From positions 1 to 6,788 of the forward strand of contig JAZKXL010000074.1 in the NCBI GenBank assembly GCA_045611635.1: a stretch of DNA of 6,788 bases, given 5' to 3'. This document shows positions 6,655 through 6,788 of this stretch, in pieces. The position numbers were made by a program, and so were the translations under genes. The notes beneath the pieces were generated by a model. It did not search any database and was not told the origin of the DNA. It saw only the letters and a list, made by a program, of their open reading frames with translations. Within the stretch, counting starts at the first letter, position 1. The number at the start of each line of letters is the position of its first letter. The DNA is from Fimenecus sp045611635 (lineage in GTDB: Bacteria > Bacillota > Clostridia > Oscillospirales > Acutalibacteraceae).

Positions 6655-6702
6655 AAGAGCGACTAAAAGTAGTGTAAGTCGGGGTAAGAACGACCAAAAG
6701 TA
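6655..6702. repeat. Two imperfect 17-bp direct repeats, 31-bp period
   Basis: AAGAGCGACTAAAAGTA (6655-6671) and AAGAACGACCAAAAGTA (6686-6702) agree at 15 of 17 bases. They lie between the terminator hairpin and the stop codon of the partial right-edge gene. Two copies only, so this is not a CRISPR array. Function unknown; the stretch can also fold (see findings). Confidence 0.5.
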
Positions 6703-6721
6703 CACCTATAGTATTACTCTC

Positions 6722-6788
6722 TTAATCTATAGAAATATCCAATTCTTCTTTTAGTTTTTTGACAAAATCTGCATCTTGAAGCAAATCT
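6722..6788 (-). CDS. Possible C-terminal end of an unidentified protein (partial)
   Basis: From the right edge, the minus-strand frame whose codons begin at 6787 encodes 21 residues ending ...FVKKLKEELDISID and then TAA (6724-6722). The lysine/glutamate-rich helical character and the terminator hairpin about 70 bases downstream fit the end of a real gene. The piece is too short to name. The other two frames are less protein-like; one also stays open for a short stretch, so this remains tentative. Confidence 0.4.
   Translation of the reverse strand, partial: DLLQDADFVKKLKEELDISID

Overview
The window reads as part of the chromosome of an AT-rich, anaerobic, endospore-forming member of the Clostridia, with a protein style like Oscillospirales/Ruminococcaceae. 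The taxon is inferred from three things. There is a full SpoIIE, which is found only in endospore formers. There is a class A flavodiiron protein of the clostridial type, an O2/NO scavenger of anaerobes. The intergenic DNA is strongly A/T-rich and has strong GGAGG-like ribosome binding sites. I see no mobile element, CRISPR array, rRNA or tRNA.

Layout, left to right. On the minus strand lie the 5' part of mgsA (methylglyoxal synthase, cut by the left edge) and, upstream of it, a MinD-family ATPase gene. A 197-bp divergent intergenic region (1149-1345) separates minD from spoIIE on the plus strand. It holds candidate promoters in both directions and a candidate Spo0A box. SpoIIE is followed on the plus strand by a GPH-family (MelB-like) sugar:cation symporter with its own probable promoter and ribosome binding site. 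A perfect 11-bp hairpin with T-tracts on both sides ends the symporter gene and, from the other strand, fprA, which converges on it. Upstream of fprA are its extended -10 promoter, then a terminator hairpin that belongs to the minus strand, a short repeat-containing structured stretch, and what may be the last 21 codons of another minus-strand gene cut by the right edge.

How the genes relate. MinD (septum placement) and SpoIIE (asymmetric septum and sigma-F activation) are divergently transcribed from one short region, a plausible cell-division/sporulation pairing. minD next to mgsA resembles the known clostridial minC-minD-minE-rodA-mgsA cluster, but minE and rodA are absent between them. 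The transporter and the flavodiiron protein look like independent housekeeping or accessory units. I do not see a multi-gene undescribed system here. The points most worth a second look are the MinD that ends before the usual membrane-targeting helix, the MgsA that has Asn and Lys where the E. coli enzyme has His98 and Asp101, the possible Spo0A control of the minD/spoIIE divergon, and the alternative base pairing upstream of the fprA-side terminator.
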